Made by a program: the position numbers and the translations under genes. A stretch of 41,022 nt of DNA, from NCBI GenBank assembly GCA_964572965.1, contig CAZNHL010000040.1:1-41022 (forward strand), written 5' to 3'. A model generated the notes under the pieces. It made no database searches, was not told the DNA's origin, and saw nothing but the letters and a program-made list of their open reading frames with translations. Positions within the stretch are counted from its first letter, which is position 1. Each line of letters starts with the position of its first letter. Below, piece by piece: positions 23,562 to 31,932 of the stretch. This DNA is from CAZNHL01 sp964572965. GTDB lineage: Bacteria; Bacteroidota; Bacteroidia; Cytophagales; UBA9547.

Positions 23562-24917
23562 CTACTTTGTGTTTGATTTAATTAAGTCCTTTACAGCTTC
23601 GCGAAACTGATCTCCCCTGTCTTCATAGTTTTTGAATAAATCAAAACTTGCGCAGGCCGGGGACAACAATACCACATCACCTTCTTTGGCCATTTCATAG
23701 GCCAGTTTCACCGTTTCTGTTACGCTCTCAGAAACTTTGATTTCAGGAATCATGCCTTTGAAAGCGTTTTTCAGTTTATCGGCATCTTTCGTCATACAAA
23801 CCAAAGCTTTCACTTTGCCCTGCACCACTTTATTTAAGTCTGCGTAATTATTGCCTTTATCAGTACCGCCTGCAATCCAAACGATTGGCTGGCTGTAAGC
23901 ATCAAGAGCATAAAAAGCGCTGTCTATATTCGTTGCTTTACTATCATTGACAAAAGTCACTCCGTTCAGTACACCAACAGATTCCATCCGGTGTGATGCA
24001 TTCTCAAAATCAGCCAGGCCTTCGTCAATCACCTCTTTTTTCACACCCATTTTCAAAGCAATCAGGATAGCTGCCATCATGTTGTACATGTTGTGCTTGC
24101 CTTTCAAAACTGCATTTGTGAAATCGATATAAGTCTCGACGCTATTAATCTGAATGGTTACTCCTTCTTCATCTCCACAAGCGCCATCGTATTCATCAGG
24201 ATAAATGCTGAATGGCAATTCTTCTGCATCGGTGTCATAATCGAATACATTGTCTTCGATCAGGTCACTGTCCATCCCATATATGAAAGTGCTTTTTGCG
24301 TCCATGTTTTGCATAATGCGAAATTTGGACGCTACATATTTTTCAATTTTATAGTCGTAGCGATCAAGATGGTCCGGAGTGATGTTCGTCAAAACACCAA
24401 TATCCAGTTTAGTTTCAAACATCCCATCTAACTGAAAGCTGCTCAGTTCAAGTACATAAGCTTCGAACTTGTCTTCGATCACCTGTTTTGCAAAGCTTTC
24501 TCCTATGTTTCCGGCAAGGCCTACATTCAGTCCTCCTTTTTTAAGCAAATGATATGTAAGCAGCGTTGTTGTTGTTTTACCATTTGTTCCGGTAATACCG
24601 ATCAATGTTGCTTTTGTATATCTTGCCGCGAATTCTATTTCAGAAATAACAGGAATCTTCTGGTCTTTCAGTTTTTTAATCAAAGGAGCTTTATCAGGAA
24701 TACCCGGACTTTTTATCACCTCTGCGGCATTCAGGATTAACTCTTCAGTATGTTTCCCTTCTTCAAAAGGAATAGCCTCTTTCGTCAGGATAGCCTTATA
24801 GTTATCAGTGATTGCACCCATGTCGGATACAAAAACTTCAAAACCTTTAGCTTTGGCTAACAAGGCTGCCCCTGTTCCGCTTTCACCTGCACCTAATATG
24901 ACTACTCTTTTACTCAT
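23562..24917 (-). CDS. murD: UDP-N-acetylmuramoyl-L-alanine--D-glutamate ligase
   Basis: A 451-residue Mur ligase that adds D-Glu to UDP-MurNAc-L-Ala. The N-terminal Rossmann motif is ILGAGESGTGAALLA (7-21). The P-loop is GITGTNGKTTTTLL (107-120). NITPDHLDRY is the metal/substrate region, followed by HRMESVGVLNGVTFVNDSKA (the carbamylated-lysine and ATP region) and the C-terminal LLSPACASFDLFKNYEDRG, which is the MurD-specific closing motif. The length is normal. It is separated by 68 bp from mraY and by 51 bp from the preferred ftsW start; both spacers carry short repeats. Confidence 0.97.
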   Translation of the reverse strand: MSKRVVILGAGESGTGAALLAKAKGFEVFVSDMGAITDNYKAILTKEAIPFEEGKHTEELILNAAEVIKSPGIPDKAPLIKKLKDQKIPVISEIEFAARYTKATLIGITGTNGKTTTTLLTYHLLKKGGLNVGLAGNIGESFAKQVIEDKFEAYVLELSSFQLDGMFETKLDIGVLTNITPDHLDRYDYKIEKYVASKFRIMQNMDAKSTFIYGMDSDLIEDNVFDYDTDAEELPFSIYPDEYDGACGDEEGVTIQINSVETYIDFTNAVLKGKHNMYNMMAAILIALKMGVKKEVIDEGLADFENASHRMESVGVLNGVTFVNDSKATNIDSAFYALDAYSQPIVWIAGGTDKGNNYADLNKVVQGKVKALVCMTKDADKLKNAFKGMIPEIKVSESVTETVKLAYEMAKEGDVVLLSPACASFDLFKNYEDRGDQFREAVKDLIKSNTK

Positions 24918-24926
24918 CGTTGTTCT

Positions 24927-24960
24927 AGTAATTAGTGATTAGGAACTAGTGAATAGTTGT
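24927..24960. repeat. short repeats in the mraY/murD spacer
   Basis: The spacer contains variants of a T-A-rich unit: TAATTAGTGATTAGG, then AACTAGTGAATAGTT, with CTAGT and ACTAG forming a small inverted pair. There is no coding potential and no promoter box. Confidence 0.45.
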
Positions 24961-24985
24961 TCCTTCATCATACTTCCAATTATTC

Positions 24986-26209
24986 TTATCTCATTTTTAA
25001 TGTTGTCAGTGTAATAACTGCCAACACAATTCCTATAATCCAGAAGCGGGTTACAATTTTCGCTTCATGGAAACCTGACTTCTGATAATGATGGTGCAAA
25101 GGAGACATTTTGAAAATTCTTCTCCCTTCTCCGTATTTCTTCTTTGTGTATTTGAAGTAAGCTACCTGAATCATTACCGACAGGTTTTCGATCAGGAATA
25201 CTCCACACAATACTGGAATCAGCAATTCTTTTCTGATTACTAAAGCCAGAACTGCTATTGTTCCGCCCAATGACAAACTTCCTGTATCACCCATAAACAC
25301 CTGTGCCGGATAAGCATTGTACCACAGGAATCCGATACAGGCTCCAATCAGCGCAGCACAGAAAATTCCAAGTTCACCTGTATTCGGGATGTACATGATG
25401 TTCAGGTAATCAGCAAAAATGGTATTACCGGAAACGTAAGCAAGAATACCTAGCGTAAGTGCTATAATAGCCGAGGTCCCGGCAGCCAGCCCGTCAATAC
25501 CATCAGTAATATTGGCTCCGTTGGAAACGGCTGTGATAATAAATATTACGACCAGCGTATAAACGATCCAGGTATAATCAGCTGAAATACCAAAAGTTGT
25601 CAATACTGTCTGGTAATCGAACTCATTGTCTTTCATGAAAGGAATTGTCGTAATGGTTGACTCTACATCTCTGTAGCTTCCAGACTCCGAAACCCTTGAA
25701 GTTGAATACATGTCATTTCCCAAAGGATATTCTCGTACCACTACACTGTCGTGGAAGAATAGTATTAAACCAACAAAAAGACCAAGGGCAATTTGTCCCA
25801 TGATCTTGAATCTGCCAGCCAGACCTTCTTTATTCTTTTTGAACACTTTGATATAATCGTCCAGAAAACCGATAAAACCTAACCAGATTACTGTTACCAG
25901 CATCAGCATTACATACACGTTATCTATTTGCGCAAAAAGTAATGTCGGTATTACGATAGAGGCAATAATAATAAAACCACCCATTGTAGGTGTTCCTTTT
26001 TTCTCCATCTGACCTTCAAGACCAAGGTCACGAATACTTTCCCCTATTTGTTGTTTTCTCAGGAAGTTGATCAGGTTTTTACCATACCACGCACCAATCA
26101 CCAGTGACATAATTACTGCCATTGCAGCCCTGAATGAGATGTACTGAAACATCCCCGCTCCCGGAAAGTTAAATTGCGTATCTAAGTAGCTAAATAGGTA
26201 ATACAGCAT
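24986..26209 (-). CDS. mraY: phospho-MurNAc-pentapeptide transferase
   Basis: A 407-residue, ~10-helix inner-membrane enzyme that moves phospho-MurNAc-pentapeptide onto undecaprenyl phosphate to give lipid I. Conserved cytoplasmic-loop motifs are TPTMGG (53-58), DDYIKVFKKNKEGL, NGANITDGIDGLAAG (the Asp-rich Mg2+ loop), NAYPAQVFMGDTGSLSLGG and PLHHHYQKSGFHE (the HHH motif). A hydrophilic insertion of ~45 residues (VREYPLGNDMYSTSRVSE and on) makes it longer than the ~360-residue E. coli protein; Bacteroidota homologues share this. It follows murE by 10 bp, where many other phyla have murF. Confidence 0.97.
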   Translation of the reverse strand: MLYYLFSYLDTQFNFPGAGMFQYISFRAAMAVIMSLVIGAWYGKNLINFLRKQQIGESIRDLGLEGQMEKKGTPTMGGFIIIASIVIPTLLFAQIDNVYVMLMLVTVIWLGFIGFLDDYIKVFKKNKEGLAGRFKIMGQIALGLFVGLILFFHDSVVVREYPLGNDMYSTSRVSESGSYRDVESTITTIPFMKDNEFDYQTVLTTFGISADYTWIVYTLVVIFIITAVSNGANITDGIDGLAAGTSAIIALTLGILAYVSGNTIFADYLNIMYIPNTGELGIFCAALIGACIGFLWYNAYPAQVFMGDTGSLSLGGTIAVLALVIRKELLIPVLCGVFLIENLSVMIQVAYFKYTKKKYGEGRRIFKMSPLHHHYQKSGFHEAKIVTRFWIIGIVLAVITLTTLKMR

Positions 26210-26219
26210 TTTCTATATT

Positions 26220-27689
26220 TTATAATTCCAAAAGTTCAAACAATTCACTGATCACCAGTTTATCATCAAAAGGGTGTTTCACCCCTTTGATTTCCTGATA
26301 ATTTTCATGGCCTTTTCCTGCCACCAAAATAATATCTCCCGGAACAGCCAGCATGCAAGCTGTTTTAATAGCTTCTTTGCGGTCTGTTACTGTCAATGTC
26401 TTTTTTCTTGCGGTTACTTTTACTCCTTCCATCATTTCAGCAATAATGGTTTCCGGTTCTTCAGAACGCGGGTTGTCAGAAGTAATAATTACCTTTTCAC
26501 TATACTTACAAGCGATATCAGCCATTACCGGGCGCTTGGTTTTGTCTCTGTCACCACCACAGCCAATTACCGTAATCACATTGCGTTTCCCCTCTTTGAA
26601 CTGCTCAATCGTCTTCAGCACATTTTCCAAAGCATCAGGTGTGTGCGCATAATCAACAATGCCTGTGATTTTTCCTTTGGCTGACATCAATTGTTCGAAA
26701 CGCCCCTGAGCAGTTTCAATATTTGACAATGCCAGTAGGGTTTCATCTTTGTCTTCTCCTAAAAGATAGGCTACAGCGTAAATCCCAAGAAGATTATAAG
26801 CATTAAAATCGCCAATCAATTTGAACCAGATGTGCTTATTGTCAATCTCCATCTCCAGACCATGAAGGGTATTTGCAATTACCTTTCCCTTAAAGTCAGC
26901 AGGAGACCTGAGCGCGAAAGTATGCTTGTGCGCCCTGGTATTCTGAAGCATTACCATGCCACGCTTATCGTCAATATTTGTCAAAGCGAAAGCTGAAGCA
27001 GGCAAATCATCAAATAGTTTCTTCTTGGCTGCTATGTAATTGTCAAAAGTCTCGTGATAGTCCAGGTGGTCATGGGTGATGTTTGTAAAAACAGCTCCTG
27101 CCAAAGCCAGTCCCGCAATACGCTCCTGATGGATTGCATGCGAACTTGCCTCCATAAAGCAATGTGTACAGCCTGCTGCCTGCATTTTAGCAAGCAATTC
27201 ATTGATCTTAATAGCATCCGGCGTTGTATGGGTTGAAGGAATCACATCTTCATTGATTTGATTCTGAACCGTTGACAACAAACCAGTATTATAACCCAGT
27301 TTTCTGAATAAGCGGAATAAAAGCGTTGCTGTAGTAGTTTTGCCGTTTGTTCCGGTTACTGCTACAATCTTCATTTTAGAAGAAGGGTTTCCGTAAAAAT
27401 TAGAAGAGATAATCCCCAATGCCTGTGCACTGTTTTTTACCTGTACATAAGCAACACCATCCTTCAGCCGGGCTGGCAGAACTTCACATACAATAGCCAC
27501 TGCACCTTTTTCAAGTGCTTTATCTATGTATAAATGACCATCAACATGAACCCCGTTTACAGCCACAAAAAGTCCACCATTTTCTACAGCACGGCTGTCC
27601 ATATGCACAGAAGAAATTTCTGTATCAGGACTTCCTGCGATAGAAAGAAGGTTTACTTTATATAATATGTCTTTTAACACAGTACTCAT
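26220..27689 (-). CDS. murE: UDP-MurNAc-L-Ala-D-Glu--meso-diaminopimelate ligase
   Basis: A 489-residue Mur ligase that adds the third amino acid of the stem peptide. The P-loop is VTGTNGKTTTATLL (111-124). NITHDHLDYH (203-212) and ASSHAIHQER (181-190) are conserved substrate and metal contacts, and VDYAHTPDALENVL (345-358) carries the MurE/MurC-type motif. DNPR at 405-408 (TSDNPRSEEP) is the diagnostic motif for meso-diaminopimelate; lysine-adding enzymes lack it. The peptidoglycan of this organism should therefore be the meso-DAP type. It starts 69 bp after ftsI. Confidence 0.97.
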   Translation of the reverse strand: MSTVLKDILYKVNLLSIAGSPDTEISSVHMDSRAVENGGLFVAVNGVHVDGHLYIDKALEKGAVAIVCEVLPARLKDGVAYVQVKNSAQALGIISSNFYGNPSSKMKIVAVTGTNGKTTTATLLFRLFRKLGYNTGLLSTVQNQINEDVIPSTHTTPDAIKINELLAKMQAAGCTHCFMEASSHAIHQERIAGLALAGAVFTNITHDHLDYHETFDNYIAAKKKLFDDLPASAFALTNIDDKRGMVMLQNTRAHKHTFALRSPADFKGKVIANTLHGLEMEIDNKHIWFKLIGDFNAYNLLGIYAVAYLLGEDKDETLLALSNIETAQGRFEQLMSAKGKITGIVDYAHTPDALENVLKTIEQFKEGKRNVITVIGCGGDRDKTKRPVMADIACKYSEKVIITSDNPRSEEPETIIAEMMEGVKVTARKKTLTVTDRKEAIKTACMLAVPGDIILVAGKGHENYQEIKGVKHPFDDKLVISELFELLEL

Positions 27690-27758
27690 TTTTTAGTCAT
27701 TAGCGATTGGAGAAGAGCGATCAGGATATTATCAATCTCAATTCTGCAATCCATTTTC

Positions 27759-29864
27759 TTAGTCCAGTTTTAAATATGCTGTATACCCTTTTACAATTCT
27801 GCTTCCGGCTGTAATTGACTGTGTTACAACCCTGCCTTTTCCTTCGAAACGAACTTTAAGTCCGCTATTTTCTAAAAGGTATAAAGCATCTTTTAATGTT
27901 AATCCTGTTACATCAGGCATCAGGCCTTCTGATATTTTTTTGCTTTTCCACATTACAGCGTTGTTAACAGCCTGGGCATTTACCCATTCGCTCTCGCTGC
28001 TTGCATGGTTTGATATTTTCAATGCATTACACAAATAGCGTAAGTCATCGTAGTATCCTGCTCGTATTGTCGGGAAAATCCCACTCTGAACCGCTACTTC
28101 TTCTTTGTCCAATGGCTTATGCATTTCTGCATCTTTGGCAAAAATCTTATCTGCCACCTCCTTGAAAACCGGAGCGGCCACATCAGAACCATATTGCAGG
28201 AATCCTTGTGGATTATCGATAACCACTACACAAGAGTATTTAGGTTTTTGTGCAGGGAAATAACCGACAAAAGAAGTGTAATAGCTTTTATTAGTATAAA
28301 CGCCTCTCACGATTTTCTGCGCTGTCCCTGTTTTACCGGCAATTTTATAGTTTTCATTCCTGATGTTTTTTGCTGTACCATGATCAGTTACAGCCTCCAG
28401 CATCAACTTCAACTTATCCAATGTCTCTTTAGAGCATATTTTCTCTTCTAAAACTACTGTCTTAAATTCTTCTTTTTTCTTGTCTTCCTGCCATACAGAC
28501 TTTACGATCATCGGTCTTACCAAAGTTCCATTGTTTGCCACTGCATTATAAAATGCCAGCATTTGCAATGGAGACATTTTCATTTCATAGCCAATAGACA
28601 TCCAGGGCAGCGTTACACCCGACCAGGTACTATCTCCCGGAGATTTGATGTAAGGCACTGCCGAGCCCTTCATCTGAAAATCCATAGGTGCATCTAATCC
28701 AAACTTTCGAATATACTTTCTATACTTTTTAGGATCATTTCCGAAATGACGAACCACCAGCTTAGAAACAGCAATATTTGATGACTTCGCAAAAGCATCA
28801 ATCAATGTTAAATTTCCATAGCCTTCCGGCTTCGAATCTGTCATTGTCTGATCATAAAATTTATATTTACCATTACCTGTCGCAATTGTATCATCCAAGG
28901 CCAGGTTATTTTCTTCCAGCAAAGCCATCATAGAGGCTAGCTTGAAAGTTGAACCCGGATCTGTTAAACCCTGCCCGCCGACAGCATAGTTATAATTTTC
29001 GATATAACGTCCCTCGCCTGCTTTACCCAGATTGGCAATTGCTTTAATCTCTCCTGTTGCCACTTCCATCAGTACAACACAACCGTAATCTGCGTTATGC
29101 GAAACTAAATGGCGGTAAAGTGCATCTTCTGCAACATCCTGCAGGTTTACATCCAATGTTGTTTGAATATCCAACCCTTGTTCCGGGCGAATTTCACTTT
29201 CATCGTGGATTGCTTTCCAGTTGTTCCCGGCAATTTTTGTAAACAATGCTTTTCCATCTCTTCCTGCAAGCTTACTATTGAAACTCAACTCAAGACCAAC
29301 CCCTGTTTTGTTATCGTTAATAAAACCAATTGTTCTGAATGCCAATGTATTTCCAAAAGGCATGAAACGCTTTTCAACCTTATCAAAAATAACTCCGCCT
29401 TTCAAACGCCCTTCACGGATGATCGGCCATGAAGACATTCGTTTCTTATCCTGAAAACCAATTTGTTCATGACTCAAAATCACATAACGCTTTTTGCCTA
29501 AGCGTGCATTTTTAATCTTTCTCTTATATTCTTTAGCAGACTTATCGCCAAAAAAGCGAGACAGCATCATAGAGAGGCTGTCAATTTTTTCATTAAATAA
29601 TTCTTCAGAAGGAACCGTCGGATCCATCGTTACTTTATAGAAAGGCAGCGAAGTTGCAAGCAAACTACCGTTATCAGAATAAATATTCCCACGCGTTGCT
29701 TTTACTGTCATGTAGCGAAGGCTGATTTCCTCTGCCATTTTGCGCCATTTATCTCCCTCTCCAATCTGCACATAGGACGTACGAATAATGATGGCCGCAC
29801 CAAAGGCCAACACCGCCAAAAAGACGATCCGTACACGAACTAATATGGATTTTTTAATACTCAC
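27759..29864 (-). CDS. ftsI: septal transpeptidase FtsI (class B PBP) with C-terminal PASTA domain
   Basis: A 701-residue bitopic penicillin-binding protein. One N-terminal helix (about 10-28) anchors it. The non-catalytic dimerisation domain begins at RGNIYSDNGSLLATS (58-72). The transpeptidase motifs are STFK (305-308, nucleophile Ser305), SSN (361-363) and KTG (511-513). Residues about 640-701 form a single PASTA domain (MPDVTGLTLKDALYLLENSG and on). It cross-links septal peptidoglycan with FtsW. It starts at GTG, which overlaps the ftsL stop codon by one base (TAGTG); no ATG lies nearby in frame. I recall Bacteroidota FtsI proteins carrying such a PASTA domain, which E. coli FtsI lacks. 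Confidence 0.96.
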   Translation of the reverse strand: MSIKKSILVRVRIVFLAVLAFGAAIIIRTSYVQIGEGDKWRKMAEEISLRYMTVKATRGNIYSDNGSLLATSLPFYKVTMDPTVPSEELFNEKIDSLSMMLSRFFGDKSAKEYKRKIKNARLGKKRYVILSHEQIGFQDKKRMSSWPIIREGRLKGGVIFDKVEKRFMPFGNTLAFRTIGFINDNKTGVGLELSFNSKLAGRDGKALFTKIAGNNWKAIHDESEIRPEQGLDIQTTLDVNLQDVAEDALYRHLVSHNADYGCVVLMEVATGEIKAIANLGKAGEGRYIENYNYAVGGQGLTDPGSTFKLASMMALLEENNLALDDTIATGNGKYKFYDQTMTDSKPEGYGNLTLIDAFAKSSNIAVSKLVVRHFGNDPKKYRKYIRKFGLDAPMDFQMKGSAVPYIKSPGDSTWSGVTLPWMSIGYEMKMSPLQMLAFYNAVANNGTLVRPMIVKSVWQEDKKKEEFKTVVLEEKICSKETLDKLKLMLEAVTDHGTAKNIRNENYKIAGKTGTAQKIVRGVYTNKSYYTSFVGYFPAQKPKYSCVVVIDNPQGFLQYGSDVAAPVFKEVADKIFAKDAEMHKPLDKEEVAVQSGIFPTIRAGYYDDLRYLCNALKISNHASSESEWVNAQAVNNAVMWKSKKISEGLMPDVTGLTLKDALYLLENSGLKVRFEGKGRVVTQSITAGSRIVKGYTAYLKLD

Positions 29865-30247
29865 TATTTTTCAATTTTTACTACGTATGGAGGTGCAACA
29901 CTTTCCTGAATATCCATAATAGCCACTTTTCTGGCTACTTCCGACTGCTTACTATCATACATATAGCTTGCTTTTAAAGTAGTATAGTCAGCACGTAAAT
30001 CCTCTACTTCAGCCTTCAGCTTATCCATTTTGCGACTTGTTCTGTCGGCATGGTGACTGTTTGCGATGTAGAAAATGGCAATCAGGATCAAAAAGGCAGC
30101 TTTCGGCAAGTATTGCAATGGCAAACCATTCGCAAAACGTTTATCCAACTGCAACAAGCTGTCAATCATAGAGAAGATAGATTTCCCTCCTCCTGATCTT
30201 GTCTCAGTAGCAGGTTTACTTGCAGACCTTAACCTGTTAACCGCCAT
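29864..30247 (-). CDS. ftsL: FtsL-like division protein
   Basis: A 127-residue bitopic protein: ~45 residues of basic, polar cytoplasmic N-terminus, one transmembrane helix (about 47-62, AAFLILIAIFYIANSHH), then a coiled coil (about 70-95, TSRKMDKLKAEVEDLRADYTT onward in heptads) and a short periplasmic tail. This topology, and its place between rsmH and ftsI, identify it as FtsL although sequence conservation is very low in the family. FtsL joins FtsQ, FtsB and FtsW-FtsI. The last base of its stop codon is the first base of the ftsI GTG start, so translation is coupled. Confidence 0.85.
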   Translation of the reverse strand: MAVNRLRSASKPATETRSGGGKSIFSMIDSLLQLDKRFANGLPLQYLPKAAFLILIAIFYIANSHHADRTSRKMDKLKAEVEDLRADYTTLKASYMYDSKQSEVARKVAIMDIQESVAPPYVVKIEK

Positions 30248-30256
30248 AATTTAAAC

Positions 30257-31171
30257 TTATCGTCTTTGTGCTATTCTTAGTTTGGCGCTACGCGCTCTGT
30301 TATTCTCTTCTCTTTCTTCCGGTGTTGCCTCAACCGCTTTGCGGGTTATAGCATCCAGGGGCTTTATTTCATTTCCGTAAAAATCTTTTTCAACCTCTCC
30401 GTGAAACTTCCCTTTACCTATAAAATTCTTGACCAGCCTGTCTTCTAAAGAGTGATATGACATCACTACCAATCTTCCGCCCGGCTTCAGTACTTCTGCT
30501 GTCTGAGCCAGCATTTCTTCCAGTACTTTCAATTCTTCGTTTACCTCTATGCGCAAAGCCTGAAAGACCTGAGCGTAATATTTATTTTCCTGACCTCTTT
30601 TAACCAGACCTTTTACAGCCTCTTTCAACTGATCTACAGTTTCTATCGGCGCGTTTGCCCTTGATTTCACAATGGTAGCGGCAAGTGTTTTTGCATTCTG
30701 GACTTCACCATACATGCCAAAAATCTTATGCAGATCGCCCTCAGAGTATTTGTTAATCACATCTTTGGCTGTTAACGGACTTGTCTGATCCATTCTCATA
30801 TCAAGCACTGCATTGAACCGGATTGAAAAACCTCTTTCTGCTGTATCAAACTGATGGGAAGAAACCCCCAAATCAGCCAGAATGCCGTCCACTTTCTCTA
30901 CTCCGTTCAGTCTCAGGTATTTTTTAAGATACCTAAAATTGGCTTCTATCAATTGAAAAGAACTTTCACTAATTTTTTTAGCATTTTCAACAGCATCCTG
31001 ATCCTGATCGAATCCGAATAATTTGCCATTAGGACCGAGATGTTTTAAAATCTCTCTGGAGTGTCCGCCTCCGCCAAAAGTCACATCTACATAAATGCCA
31101 TCAGGCCTGATCGCCAGCCCCTCTATACATTCTTTCAACATAACAGGCTTGTGATACTTTGTATCGCTCAT
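30257..31171 (-). CDS. rsmH: 16S rRNA (cytosine(1402)-N(4))-methyltransferase
   Basis: A 304-residue SAM-dependent methyltransferase (formerly MraW) that methylates N4 of C1402 in the ribosomal P site. KPVMLKECIEGL (8-19) opens the family match. The SAM motif is YVDVTFGGGGHSREIL (27-42), GILADLGVSSHQFD follows (about 95-108), and VMSYHSLEDRLVKNF lies near 238-252, all conserved. The length is normal. Its start lies 3 bp from the mraZ stop, so the two form one transcript. Confidence 0.96.
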   Translation of the reverse strand: MSDTKYHKPVMLKECIEGLAIRPDGIYVDVTFGGGGHSREILKHLGPNGKLFGFDQDQDAVENAKKISESSFQLIEANFRYLKKYLRLNGVEKVDGILADLGVSSHQFDTAERGFSIRFNAVLDMRMDQTSPLTAKDVINKYSEGDLHKIFGMYGEVQNAKTLAATIVKSRANAPIETVDQLKEAVKGLVKRGQENKYYAQVFQALRIEVNEELKVLEEMLAQTAEVLKPGGRLVVMSYHSLEDRLVKNFIGKGKFHGEVEKDFYGNEIKPLDAITRKAVEATPEEREENNRARSAKLRIAQRR

Positions 31172-31174
31172 GCC

Positions 31175-31627
31175 TTATGCTTTTTGAGTACCTAAATGAA
31201 TTTTATACAATCCCGCCAATTGCTGATTGTCTTTGATCAGATACTGATCGTAAGTTTCAGGATTCCATAGCTCCAGACGATTCCCCAAACCGACAAGTAC
31301 AGCCTCTTTCGTGATTCCGGCATATTCCAGCATTCGCTTTGGAATAAGGAAGCGCCCTTGTGTATCCAGTTCGGTGTCTGTTGAATTTCGCAATAAATTT
31401 CTCTGAATGACGGTTGTGCTTTCGTCGAATTCGTTCAGAGAAGACACTTTCTCAATAAGCTTATTCCACTCTTCCGATGCATATATCCACAGACAAGGAT
31501 CTGTACTGCGAAGGATATGTAACTCACCGTTAGCACTTTCAGGAAGACGCACCTTTAGCTTCGAAGGAAGAATCATTCTTCCCTTCGCATCTACAGTACA
31601 TTCATATTCGCCTGAGAAGTAGGTCAT
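31175..31627 (-). CDS. mraZ: division/cell wall cluster transcriptional repressor MraZ
   Basis: A 150-residue DNA-binding protein with two SpoVT/AbrB-like beta-loop motifs: VDAKGRMILPSKLK (12-25) and LDTQGRFLIPKRM (about 86-98), each holding the DxxGR core. MraZ forms an octameric ring or stack and binds a tandem repeat in front of its own operon, repressing it. Here three AAAGTGG boxes plus a fourth variant, all on a 10-bp grid, lie 64-120 bp upstream, which fits self-regulation. It is the first gene of the thirteen-gene cluster. The ATG at 31627 gives the usual ~145-residue length. Confidence 0.96.
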   Translation of the reverse strand: MTYFSGEYECTVDAKGRMILPSKLKVRLPESANGELHILRSTDPCLWIYASEEWNKLIEKVSSLNEFDESTTVIQRNLLRNSTDTELDTQGRFLIPKRMLEYAGITKEAVLVGLGNRLELWNPETYDQYLIKDNQQLAGLYKIHLGTQKA

Positions 31628-31661
31628 TGAAAAAGCTTTCTTAAGAAAATTTGCGCACTAC

Positions 31662-31690
31662 AAAAATAGAGAAAAACCAGGAAAAATCAA
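31662..31690 (-). promoter_or_regulatory. mraZ (dcw cluster) promoter
   Basis: On the minus strand a TTG at 31690-31688, an 18-nt spacer, then TATTTTTG at 31669-31662, an exact TAnnTTTG. The start site would be near 31655, about 28 nt before the mraZ ATG. The TTG directly follows the last AAAGTGG box, so a protein bound there should cover the -33 element. The rest of the 305-bp interval to tdk is A+T-rich with poly-A/T runs and no other gene. Confidence 0.7.
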
Positions 31691-31747
31691 CCACTTTACA
31701 CCACTTTCCTCCACTTTAAGTATCAAAACGAGAAAATTCCCCACTTG
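31691..31747 (-). promoter_or_regulatory. MraZ-binding boxes (operator)
   Basis: Minus-strand AAAGTGG at 31717-31711, 31707-31701 and 31697-31691, exactly 10 bp apart, plus CAAGTGG at 31747-31741, which keeps the same 10-bp register three periods further upstream. AAAGTG(G/T) repeats with 3-nt spacers are the MraZ site described for Mollicutes, and the E. coli site also has a 10-bp period. The operator assignment is inferred from repeat, register and position. Confidence 0.75.
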
Positions 31748-31920
31748 GTCTTAATTTTTGAACTTTTTTTTACAAAAAAAATTTCTTCAAGCCTATCTCA
31801 CTTTAATAATTATTCATAACAAACTACAAATCAGATAATTAAGAATAAAACACCAACACACTGCTTATTCAGCATTTTAACTAATTAGCTGACTTACAAA
31901 GCAGAAATCATGAAATAGGC

Positions 31921-31928
31921 TATATTTG
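31921..31928 (+). promoter_or_regulatory. -7 box of the tdk promoter, directly before the start codon
   Basis: TATATTTG fits TAnnTTTG, with only four bases (CCAC) before the ATG at 31933, predicting a leaderless or nearly leaderless mRNA. I see no TTG at the 18-nt spacing. Confidence 0.5.
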
Positions 31929-31932
31929 CCAC

